From the NCBI GenBank assembly GCA_964431965.1, contig CAYSLU010000046.1, positions 1 through 39,388 on the forward strand: a DNA stretch of 39,388 bases, in the 5' to 3' direction. The notes beneath the pieces were generated by a model. That model ran no database searches. It was not told the DNA's origin and saw nothing but the letters and a program-made list of their open reading frames with translations. The position numbers and the translations under genes were made by a program. Shown piece after piece: positions 12,929-20,131 of the stretch (position 1 is the stretch's first letter; each line of letters opens with the position of its first letter). This DNA is from CAYSLU01 sp964431965 (GTDB lineage Bacteria; Verrucomicrobiota; Kiritimatiellia; CAIKKV01; CAYSLU01).

Positions 12929-15181
12929 CTACAGTCGAACCCGGCGCAGTCGGAGCGCGTTGCTCACGACGGAGAGCGAACTCAGGCTCATGGCCGCGGC
13001 GGCCAGCATCGGGCTCAGCCCGACGCCCAGGAGCGGATACAGCGCGCCCGCCGCGACGGGGACGGCCATCACGTTGTAGACGAACGCCAGCCCCAGGTTC
13101 TGGCGGGTGTTTCGCACAACCGCCCGGCTCAGCCGCAGCGCCCGCACGATCCCGCGCAGGTCGCCCCGCACGAGCGTGACCGCCGCACTCTCCATCGCCG
13201 CCGCCGTGCCCGTGCCCATCGCGACTCCCACGTCCGCCTCGGACAGCGCCGGCGCATCATTGACGCCGTCCCCCGCCATGAGCACGACCGAGCCGCCGCG
13301 CCTCAGCTCCCGCACCCACAGCGCCTTGCCCGCCGGATCCACATCGGACGCCGATTCCGAGATGTCCAGCCGCCGCGCCAGTTCGCGCACGACCGGCGCC
13401 CGATCCCCGCTCAGCAGGACCACGAAGAGCCCCATGTCGAACAACTCGCGCACCGCCTTCGCCGCGGACGGACGAAGCGGGTCCTCGAGCACCAGCCCCC
13501 CCGCCAGAGCCCCGTCCGCCGCCACCCACACGACGGACCCGCCGACGCGCGCGATGGGATCGGTTGCCGCAGCCGGAACCGCCACGCCGCCGGCCTCCAG
13601 AAATCGGGCCGAGCCCGCCTGCACCCGATGCCCGTCCACCACCCCCCGTACCCCGCCGCCGGGGACGGATGCGAAATCGTCCGCCGGCCCGGTCGCCAGC
13701 CCGCGCTCGCGCGCGGCGGCCACAATCGCCCGCCCCAGCGGATGCTCGCTCAACTGCTCCACCGACGCCGCCAGCCGCAGGCACTCGACCTCGCCCAGCG
13801 CATCCGCGGAGACGATCCGGCTGAGCCGCGGGCGGCCCTCCGTCAGCGTCCCCGTCTTGTCGATCGCCACGACCGTCACCCGGTCCAGCATCTCCAGCGC
13901 CTCCGCGCTCCGGATCAGCACCCCTTCGCGGGCCCCCCGGCCGATTCCCACCATGATCGACATCGGCGTCGCCAAGCCCAGCGCGCAGGGACAGGCGACG
14001 ATAAGGACCGAGATCGCGCTCAGCAGCGCATGTGCGAGCCGCGGCTCGGGGCCGACTGACATCCACGCCACAAAAGCCACGGCGGCCGCGCCGATTACGG
14101 CCGGCACGAACCACGCCGCCGCGTGGTCCGCCATCTGCTGCACCGGCGCACGGCTCTGCCGGGCCGCTTCGACGAGCCGGATGATGTGCGCCAGAACCGT
14201 GTCCGCCCCGACAGCGGTAGCCCGCATCCGGAACGCGCCGGCCTGGCTCACGGTTCCGCCGATCAACGCGTCACCCTCCGCCTTTTCAACCGGCATCGAC
14301 TCGCCCGTGACCATCGACTCGTCCACCGCCCCGCCGCCCCCGGCCATCACCCCGTCCGACGGCACACGCTCGCCGGGCCGGACCTGCAGCAGATCGCCGG
14401 GCCGCACCTCGGACGCCGGAATGTCGGTCTCGACTCCGTCGGTGATCCGGTGGGCGACCGACGGCTTCAGCGCCATCAGCTCCCGAAGCGCCTGCCCCGT
14501 GCGGCGCCGCGCGCGGCTCTCCAGCACCTGCCCGAGCAGCACGAGCGTGACGATGACGGCGGCGGACTCGAAGTACACATCCACGCGGCCGCCGTGGCGA
14601 AGCGCCTCCGGAAACGCGCCCGGGAACAGGACGGCCGCCAGGCTGTACCCGTACGCTGCCGCCACGCCAAGCCCGATGAGCGTGAACATGTTCAGGCTCA
14701 TGGTGCGCAGCGATCGCGCGGCACGCGCCAGCAGCGGCCACCCGGCGCCCACGACGGCTCCGCCCGCCAGCACCGCCTGCAGCCACGCCCCGGCGGCCGT
14801 CATCGAGAAGCGGTGCACCCCCGACGCGGGCAGCACGTGCGACATGCCCAGCACGAACACGGGAAGGCTGAGCGTCGCAGCAACGAGAAGCCGCCGGCTC
14901 ATGCGCCTCAGGTCCGCCACCTCCGCCCCGTCGCCCGCCGGACCAGCCGCCTGCAACGGCATGCCGCACGTCGGGCAATCCCCGGGCCCGTCGCTCTCGA
15001 CGCCCGCACACATCGGACAGAAAAAAGCTCGGCCGCCGCCCGGCTCCGCATCCAGGTCCGGAAGCCCCTGGAACTTGCGCAGGCAGTAGTCCGAGCAGAA
15101 GTAGTGCGTCACGCCGTCCGTGACGCACGAGCGGTGCGTGGACTCTTCAACCGACATGCCGCAGATGGGATCAACCGCCAT
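12929..15181 (-). CDS. P1B-type copper/heavy-metal ATPase with YHS and HMBD N-terminus
   Basis: A 750-residue ATP-driven metal exporter. The N-terminus lacks the usual HMA (CxxC ferredoxin-fold) domain. It has a YHS-type domain (VDPICGMSVEES to FCSDYCLRKF, residues 4-38) and a heavy-metal-binding zinc-ribbon-like motif (FFCPMCAGVE to CPTCGMPL, 54-75). The transmembrane metal site CPC is at about 397-399 (VACPCALGLATP). Phosphorylated Asp441 is in DKTGT, SEHPLG carries the nucleotide-binding His, GDGVND is the hinge, and helix motifs YN and MSLSSLSVVSN support Cu+ selectivity. The ATG at 15181 has GGAG 10 nt upstream; an ATG three codons earlier is too close to it. The gene overlaps the glycerate kinase end by 11 nt, indicating coupling. 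Confidence 0.93.
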   Translation of the reverse strand: MAVDPICGMSVEESTHRSCVTDGVTHYFCSDYCLRKFQGLPDLDAEPGGGRAFFCPMCAGVESDGPGDCPTCGMPLQAAGPAGDGAEVADLRRMSRRLLVAATLSLPVFVLGMSHVLPASGVHRFSMTAAGAWLQAVLAGGAVVGAGWPLLARAARSLRTMSLNMFTLIGLGVAAAYGYSLAAVLFPGAFPEALRHGGRVDVYFESAAVIVTLVLLGQVLESRARRRTGQALRELMALKPSVAHRITDGVETDIPASEVRPGDLLQVRPGERVPSDGVMAGGGGAVDESMVTGESMPVEKAEGDALIGGTVSQAGAFRMRATAVGADTVLAHIIRLVEAARQSRAPVQQMADHAAAWFVPAVIGAAAVAFVAWMSVGPEPRLAHALLSAISVLIVACPCALGLATPMSIMVGIGRGAREGVLIRSAEALEMLDRVTVVAIDKTGTLTEGRPRLSRIVSADALGEVECLRLAASVEQLSEHPLGRAIVAAARERGLATGPADDFASVPGGGVRGVVDGHRVQAGSARFLEAGGVAVPAAATDPIARVGGSVVWVAADGALAGGLVLEDPLRPSAAKAVRELFDMGLFVVLLSGDRAPVVRELARRLDISESASDVDPAGKALWVRELRRGGSVVLMAGDGVNDAPALSEADVGVAMGTGTAAAMESAAVTLVRGDLRGIVRALRLSRAVVRNTRQNLGLAFVYNVMAVPVAAGALYPLLGVGLSPMLAAAAMSLSSLSVVSNALRLRRVRL

Positions 15182-16301
15182 GGGATACATACTCCACGAA
15201 CTGAGCCGCGCGCGCCGCCAGCAGGTCCGGGGCCCGGGACATGGCCGTCTCGACGCTCATGTCCGACTCCCGAAGCGCCCACGCCCGGTCCACGCCGAAC
15301 GCGCGGTATTCCGATTCGGGAACGGCGACGCCGCCCGCGATGACCGCGACCCGAACACCCGCCGCACGCGCCTGCCGCACGACACCCGAAACCACCTTGC
15401 CCCGCATCGACTGCCGGTCGAACGAGCCCTCGCCGGTCACAACCCAGTCCGCCCCGCATAGCGCATCGCTCAGCCCGCTCGCGCGCATGACCGTCTCGAT
15501 CCCCGGGACCAGGCGGCCGCCCATGAACGCAATCGCGCCGGCAGCCAGCCCGCCAGCCGCGCCGGCGCCGGGAGTGTCGAGCACGTCGGCGCCCAGATCC
15601 GTGCGGATGACGGCCGCCAGATGCCGCAGCCCGGCGTCGAGTTCATCGACCATCGCCGGGGTCGCGCCCTTCTGGGGCCCGAACACCCGCGCCGCGCCGT
15701 TCTCGCCGCACAGCGGATTGTCCACGTCACACAGGACCTCGACCGGCGGCAGGCCCATGCCCGAAGGCGGCGCGATACGGGCGATCCGTGCCAGTTCGCC
15801 ACCACCTTCGCCCACCGGATGGCCGGACCGATCGAGGAAGCGCCAGCCGAGCGCCATGGCCGCGCCCACCCCACCGTCCACGGTCGCGCTCCCGCCGACC
15901 GCCAGCCAGATCGCACGCGCACCACGCGCCGCGGCCTCGCGAACCAGCTCGCCCGTCCCCCGCGTCGTCGCCCGCATCGGGTTCAGCTCGTCGCGCTGAA
16001 GGAGCGTCAGGCCGCTCGCCGCCGCCATCTCCACGAGCGCGCGACCGGATTCCGGGAACCAGCCGAAACCGGCCGACACCTCGCGGCCGGGCAGTGGCCC
16101 GCTGACGCGGACGGGGATCCACTCGCCGTCCATGGCCGCAACCAGAGCCGCCGCCGTCCCTTCGCCGCCGTCTGCCATCGGCTTCTCCGAGACCTCCCAG
16201 CCCGCCGACCGAAGCGCCCGGGACGCGATCGCGCACGCCTCGCGCGCGCTCAGGCTTCCCTTGAATGAATCGAACGCCACCACGGCCCGGCGCGTCGTCA
16301 T
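15171..16301 (-). CDS. Glycerate kinase (GlxK/GarK family)
   Basis: A 376-residue glycerate kinase of the GarK/GlxK family, which phosphorylates D-glycerate with ATP (2-phosphoglycerate in characterised members). It opens VVAFDSFKGSLSA, the family start, followed by PMADGGEGT, LAVGGSATVDGGVG and CDVDNPLCGENGAARVFGPQKGA. The C-terminal domain contains ADWVVTGEGSFDRQSMRGK. These are the standard family signatures. The ATG at 16301 has GGGAGG 8 nt upstream and overlaps the stop of the P-loop gene by 4 nt (ATGA). Glycerate arises from glyoxylate, tartronate or serine breakdown. Co-transcription with the metal pump has no obvious metabolic reason. Confidence 0.95.
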   Translation of the reverse strand: MTTRRAVVAFDSFKGSLSAREACAIASRALRSAGWEVSEKPMADGGEGTAAALVAAMDGEWIPVRVSGPLPGREVSAGFGWFPESGRALVEMAAASGLTLLQRDELNPMRATTRGTGELVREAAARGARAIWLAVGGSATVDGGVGAAMALGWRFLDRSGHPVGEGGGELARIARIAPPSGMGLPPVEVLCDVDNPLCGENGAARVFGPQKGATPAMVDELDAGLRHLAAVIRTDLGADVLDTPGAGAAGGLAAGAIAFMGGRLVPGIETVMRASGLSDALCGADWVVTGEGSFDRQSMRGKVVSGVVRQARAAGVRVAVIAGGVAVPESEYRAFGVDRAWALRESDMSVETAMSRAPDLLAARAAQFVEYVSHGG

Positions 16302-17020
16302 GACGGATCCCTCCCTGCGGCCCACCGGAGCCAAGCCGGCCGAACATCCTCCACGAGCCGGATGTCCTTCCGCCGACAGTCCGTCAGGAACGCCATGATC
16401 GACTCGACCGCGCTGTCCGGCTGAGCCGACACCGGGAGCGGAACCGACGCCCAGTTCCCGGCAACACGCCTCCGGATCTCCGGGATCACCCGGGTCCGGC
16501 CCGAGGGGGTCCGGCCCACCCGGATCGGAATGAACAGGTCGAACGCCCCCCGGTCCCCTGCCGGCAGGCCGTTCTGTGCGAACTGCGCTTCGGCTTCCTC
16601 CGTGGTGTCCGCGTGCAGGTTGGCCACCAGCCGGCAGCCCGAGCGACGGAGGGCAGCGTAGCGCTTCAAGTCGTCACCCCAGATATAGCCGTCGTAGCCG
16701 CCCGGGCTGATTTCGTGCGCCACGATGCAAGTCCCCGCCGCGCTCTGCTCCCAGCCGCTCCCCGGCCGGGTCACGCAGACCGGCTCGCCCGCCGGCAGCA
16801 TCGCCAGGAACGCCCCCATGACCGTCGTCTTGCCCGCCCCGCCGGGCACGGCACCGACCAGCCAGGACCCGCCGCGCGCAATCGCGTCGAGGACCAGAGC
16901 GGCCCCGGCCTCGTCGATCGTCCCCGCGTCCAGCAGGTCGATCACCGACAGCATGCGCCCCCCGCGCTGATTGGCGCCGTTAACAACCGCCAGGACTGGA
17001 TCTTGCGACAGGGTCATCAT
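16298..17020 (-). CDS. P-loop ATPase resembling PilT/GspE secretion ATPases (short)
   Basis: A protein of about 240 residues with a Walker A motif GAVPGGAGKTT near residue 58. Downstream, the region LRRSGCRLVANLHADTTEEAEAQF resembles the arginine-rich and His-box segments (NLHAD) of type II/IV secretion and PilT-like ATPases. It lacks the long N-terminal domain and the tetracysteine of GspE, and no pilus genes are nearby. The start is uncertain: paired ATGs at 17020/17017 have no good ribosome-binding site, and the upstream open frame is Ser/Arg-rich and looks non-coding. It is the first gene of the unit with glycerate kinase and the P-type ATPase. Function is unknown; it could be an archaeal-like standalone PilT homologue or a different KAP/AAA-like NTPase. 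Confidence 0.6.
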   Translation of the reverse strand: MMTLSQDPVLAVVNGANQRGGRMLSVIDLLDAGTIDEAGAALVLDAIARGGSWLVGAVPGGAGKTTVMGAFLAMLPAGEPVCVTRPGSGWEQSAAGTCIVAHEISPGGYDGYIWGDDLKRYAALRRSGCRLVANLHADTTEEAEAQFAQNGLPAGDRGAFDLFIPIRVGRTPSGRTRVIPEIRRRVAGNWASVPLPVSAQPDSAVESIMAFLTDCRRKDIRLVEDVRPAWLRWAAGRDPS

Positions 17021-17174
17021 GAGTCGGCGGCTATTCTGCCCGAAAGCCGTTCCGGCGCAAGACGAAGACGACGTCGCACCCATGGACGGACGCTCCCCGT
17101 GTTGTCCGCGAGTGAAGACAAGCAAGAGGGCAGGTACATGATGATCGGAGCCAGATATCAGAGCGCAGAAAACA

Positions 17175-17203
17175 TCGACAATATGTCACATCTGACATAG
17201 TCT
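17175..17203 (+). promoter_or_regulatory. higBA promoter with palindromic operator
   Basis: TATGTCA-CATC-TGACATA (17182-17199) is a 7-bp-arm perfect inverted repeat. It lies between a -35-like TCGACA (17175-17180) and a -10-like TAGTCT (17198-17203) with 17-nt spacing. The toxin ATG is 12 nt past the -10. Xre-type antitoxins repress through such palindromes. The repeat is seen directly; promoter assignment is inferred. Confidence 0.65.
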
Positions 17204-17214
17204 ATTGCAGCATC

Positions 17215-17547
17215 ATGGACTCAAAACCGCTGCGGTGGTTGCACGGCGAGGTCAAGACGCCGCCCATGAGCGTGGAGGCGAGACGGGAGATGGGGATGCT
17301 CCTGCGGGACCTGCAGGATGGCGAATCACTATCCCTGCCCCACTCGCGCCCGATGCCGATGATCGGGGCACGGTGCCATGAACTGCGAGTGAACGACGCG
17401 AACAAGACGGGGCGGCTGATCTACCGCGTGGATCCGGACGCGATCGTGATCGTCGCGGTATTCGAGAAGAAGGCGACCAAGACGCCTACGGTCGTGATCG
17501 ATACCTGTAGGCGACGGGTGAAATCATACGAGGTGAGCAGATCATGA
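17215..17547 (+). CDS. HigB-like toxin (phage Gp49-like / RelE superfamily)
   Basis: A 110-residue basic protein of the phage-derived Gp49-like (HigB) family, mRNA interferases of the RelE/ParE fold. Characteristic segments are LLRDLQDGESLSLPHSRPM, ARCHELRVND (the conserved L-R-V strand), GRLIYRVDPDAIVIVAVFEKK (central strands ending in F-x-K-K) and the C-terminal helix region with Arg/Lys. The toxin gene precedes its antitoxin, the order typical of higBA, and they overlap by 4 nt (ATGA). There is no Shine-Dalgarno sequence ahead of the ATG. In the family the toxin cleaves mRNA on the ribosome; the catalytic residues cannot be assigned with certainty here. Confidence 0.85.
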   Translation: MDSKPLRWLHGEVKTPPMSVEARREMGMLLRDLQDGESLSLPHSRPMPMIGARCHELRVNDANKTGRLIYRVDPDAIVIVAVFEKKATKTPTVVIDTCRRRVKSYEVSRS

Positions 17548-17831
17548 AGAAACTCAAGGATGGCTGGGTTGAGGGATCGGTCCAGGATTTCCTCTCGCTC
17601 TCCGACGCGGACATGGAGTACATCGAGACCCGACGTGCTCTGAGCCGGCAGCTTCGGGCTGAGCGTCTGAAGAAGCACCTGACACAGACCGAGCTGGCCG
17701 CCGCGCTGAAGACGAGTCAGTCCCGCGTGGCCAAGATGGAACAAGGCGACCCGACGGTGTCGCTCGATCTGCTCATCCAGGCGCTCTTCCGTATGGGCAG
17801 GAAATGGAAGGATCTGGCCGCCGTGGTTTGA
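17544..17831 (+). CDS. HigA-like Xre-family antitoxin
   Basis: A 95-residue protein with a helix-turn-helix of the Xre/Cro type at about 40-80: RAERLKKHLTQTELAAALKTSQSRVAKMEQGDPTVSL, the classic TQxELA-x-S-x-SR-x-E pattern. The N-terminal 35 residues (KLKDGWVEGSVQDFLSLSDADMEYIETR) would form the toxin-binding part, as in antitoxins of Gp49-like toxins. It overlaps the toxin gene by 4 nt. It should neutralise the toxin and repress the operon by binding the palindrome at 17182-17199. Confidence 0.88.
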   Translation: MKKLKDGWVEGSVQDFLSLSDADMEYIETRRALSRQLRAERLKKHLTQTELAAALKTSQSRVAKMEQGDPTVSLDLLIQALFRMGRKWKDLAAVV

Positions 17832-17855
17832 ACCGCGATGTGACCAACATTGGGC

Positions 17856-17885
17856 TTGTCGGGGAGTGCGATCGGCGGGTAAATA
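17856..17885 (+). promoter_or_regulatory. Possible promoter of the first URO-D-like gene
   Basis: TTGTCG (17856-17861), 18 nt, then TAAATA (17880-17885). The expected transcription start coincides with the ATG at 17892, and no Shine-Dalgarno is present. This suggests a leaderless message but is weak on its own. Confidence 0.35.
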
Positions 17886-17891
17886 GCGGAT

Positions 17892-18887
17892 ATGACTTCC
17901 CGGGAACTGGTCACTCGCGCGATCGAGTTCAAGCGCCCCGAGCGGCTGCCGTTCTGGCAGCATGTCTTCCCCGATGTGCCGGACGATGTCTGCGACTGCT
18001 GGGAAATGGACCGCGGCCGGAACGGCTGGTTCTTCGACAACCCCGTGATGGACGACTGGCAGTGCGGCTGGGCGCGCACCGAGAAGAAGAACATGGGACA
18101 GGTCGTGCATCATCCCCTGCGCGACTGGTCCGCCCTCGCCGCGTACCGCCCCCCCGATCCGCGCGACTCGTTCTATTTCGACCGACTCGCCGGCGAGATC
18201 GCCCAAGCCGGCGACCGCTACACCGTGGTCACCAGCCACTTCAACCTGTTCGAGCGCGTGCACATGCTGCACGGCTTCCCTGAAACGCTGACCGACCTCT
18301 ACGAGTCGCCCGAGCGCGTCGAGCAACTGCTTGACATGGTGCTCGAATGGAAGCTGACGCACTTTGAGGACTTGCACCGACGGTTCGGCGACCGCGTTCA
18401 CGGGATCTTCCTGACCGACGATTTCGGCACCCAGGAAGCCCCCATCATCAGCGGCGCCATGTTCGAGTCCTTCTTCCGCGACCGCTACCGCACCCTCATC
18501 GGCGCCATCCACGACCACGGCTGGCACGCCATCCTCCACAGCTGCGGCCGGGTGAACGACTTCGTTCCGTATTTCATCGAAGCCGGGATCGATGTCCTCA
18601 ACATGCAGCAGCCGCGCTGCTACGGCATCGAGGAGCTCGGCCGCCGGTTCGCCGGAAAAGTTGCGTTCCTCACCACCACCGACATCCAAGCCACGCTCCC
18701 GACGAACGACGCGCGCGCCATCTGCGAGGAAGCGAAGCTCCTGGTGAAGTGCTGGAGCACGGCGGACGGAGGCTTTATTGTTTTCAACTACGGCGACCCG
18801 GAGGCGCTGGGCATCGCCCCCGCGACGGCGCGGATCATGTTCGATGCATTCGTGCGGGTGATGCGAGGTTCGGGCGGGCCGAAATAG
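17892..18887 (+). CDS. URO-D/MtaA-like methyltransferase-fold protein, HxC motif present
   Basis: A 331-residue protein of the uroporphyrinogen decarboxylase / MtaA corrinoid-methyltransferase superfamily. The start TSRELVTRAIEFKRPERLPFW is the typical opening (R-x2-V-x2-A-x2-F-x-x-P-D-R-x-P). The barrel has FLTDDFGTQEAPIIS and then ILHSCGRVNDFVPYFIEAGIDVLN. The H216-x-C218 pair matches the zinc-binding H-x-C of MtaA/MtbA, and Cys287 lies at a plausible distance to be the third ligand. This favours a corrinoid or methyl-transfer role over true heme synthesis. Such genes are numerous in PVC-type anaerobes and mostly uncharacterised. No corrinoid-protein gene is adjacent. A second family member lies 133 nt downstream. 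Confidence 0.82.
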   Translation: MTSRELVTRAIEFKRPERLPFWQHVFPDVPDDVCDCWEMDRGRNGWFFDNPVMDDWQCGWARTEKKNMGQVVHHPLRDWSALAAYRPPDPRDSFYFDRLAGEIAQAGDRYTVVTSHFNLFERVHMLHGFPETLTDLYESPERVEQLLDMVLEWKLTHFEDLHRRFGDRVHGIFLTDDFGTQEAPIISGAMFESFFRDRYRTLIGAIHDHGWHAILHSCGRVNDFVPYFIEAGIDVLNMQQPRCYGIEELGRRFAGKVAFLTTTDIQATLPTNDARAICEEAKLLVKCWSTADGGFIVFNYGDPEALGIAPATARIMFDAFVRVMRGSGGPK

Positions 18888-18903
18888 GCGGGAGACGTTT
18901 CGA

Positions 18904-18963
18904 GGTAGAAGGGCGCTCGCGCCGAGAGCGCCGCGGACGCCCAGGCGAGGTGGCCCTTCTACC
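18904..18963. repeat. REP-like clover palindrome between the two URO-D-like genes
   Basis: Outer arms GGTAGAAGGGC (18904-18914) and GCCCTTCTACC (18953-18963) are perfect 11-bp inverted repeats. Inside, GGCGCTC/GAGCGCC (18912-18918/18926-18932) forms a 7-bp hairpin overlapping the outer arm end, and GCC/GGC can close a second small hairpin. There is no T-tract. It is most like a mobile REP/BIME-type extragenic palindrome. Confidence 0.65.
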
Positions 18964-19020
18964 AGCAGGCGGCGCGCGGTTCCGCGCTCGACGACAGCTG
19001 AACACAGAGGAGAATAGGTC

Positions 19021-20103
19021 ATGGAACTCGAATTCAAGCCCGGTTTCGACACGGTTCTGAAGCGCTTTGAAGCCTGGTGGCACGGCGAGCTCATCGATCG
19101 CCCCCTCTACACGGCTTGGGGAAGATCCGACCGCAAGCCCGCGATGCCTCCGGCGAAGACCTACGCGTCGCTCCGCGACCGCTGGCTGGACGTGGAGTAC
19201 CGCATGGACTGCGCCGAGGCCGGGCTGGCCGTCGCCGTGTTCCACGGAGAAGCCATTCCGTGCTTCTATCCCAACATCGGGCCGGAGGTTTGCTCCACGC
19301 TGTTCGGCGCGGAGCTGGAGTTCAGCGAAACGACGTCGTGGTCCATTCCGATCGTCGAGAATGCCCGGGACATTCTCAAGCTGAAGCCGAACTTCGACAA
19401 CCCGTACTGGAATACAATCCGCCGCGCCACGGACCTGTCCATCGCGCGCGGCAGGGGCAAGTGGCTCACCGGCCTCACGGACCTGCACACCAACGCGGAC
19501 CTCATCGCTTCACTCCGGGATCCGCAGAGCACCTGCCTCGATATGGCGGACGACCTGGAGGGCGTGCGGCTGGCCTGCGAGTACGTGACGGACTTCTTCG
19601 CGCAGATCTACGACGACTGCTACCTGAAGCTCGCCGCCGCCAAGATACCCAGCACGACGTGGATCGCCGCGCCGACCATGGGCCGGATGTACGCCAGCAG
19701 CTGCGACTTCATCTGCATGGTCTCGCCCGAGATGTTCCAGCACGCGATCCTCCCGTCGATCGCCCGCGAGAACAAGTTCCTCGACCGCGCCATCTTCCAC
19801 CTCGACGGACCGGGCGCGCTCAAGCACCTCGATGCGCTCCTCGAGCGAGGCAACCTGAACGGGATCCAGTGGGTCTACGGCGCCGGCAACGGTCCGAGCC
19901 GCCGCTGGACTGATGTCTACAAGCGGGTGCAGGCCGCCGGCAAGAACCTCGAAATCATCTGCGAAGACCTCGAGGATGCCCGCGCCATCATCCCCCACCT
20001 GCGCCCCGAGGGCGTGTGGATGATGATCCAGCAGTCGCTGACGACCGATGAGGCCAGAGCCTTCGAGCGCCTGCTCGAGGGCTGGGCGGCGGGAAAGAGA
20101 TAG
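19021..20103 (+). CDS. URO-D-like protein, divergent, zinc motif lost
   Basis: A 360-residue protein of the same broad family, starting with a region found in the non-canonical URO-D-like group (FDTVLKRFEAWWHGELIDRPLYTAW). The position equivalent to H-x-C in its neighbour reads FHLDGPGALKH (H260-L-D262), so the Cys ligand is replaced by Asp. Other segments include a PNIGPEV loop, TDLHTNADLIASLRD and a terminal VWMMIQQSLTTDEARAF. Enzymatic function is unknown; it may bind a different metal or act as a non-catalytic partner of the upstream protein. GAGGAG lies about 8 nt before the ATG. Confidence 0.78.
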   Translation: MELEFKPGFDTVLKRFEAWWHGELIDRPLYTAWGRSDRKPAMPPAKTYASLRDRWLDVEYRMDCAEAGLAVAVFHGEAIPCFYPNIGPEVCSTLFGAELEFSETTSWSIPIVENARDILKLKPNFDNPYWNTIRRATDLSIARGRGKWLTGLTDLHTNADLIASLRDPQSTCLDMADDLEGVRLACEYVTDFFAQIYDDCYLKLAAAKIPSTTWIAAPTMGRMYASSCDFICMVSPEMFQHAILPSIARENKFLDRAIFHLDGPGALKHLDALLERGNLNGIQWVYGAGNGPSRRWTDVYKRVQAAGKNLEIICEDLEDARAIIPHLRPEGVWMMIQQSLTTDEARAFERLLEGWAAGKR

Positions 20104-20131
20104 GGGACGCCGAACACTCACCCGCGCAGGC

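Noticed and set aside
13107..15089. A 660-codon open frame on the plus strand.
   Set aside because: Antisense to the P-type ATPase; Ser/Arg/Thr-rich shadow without motifs.
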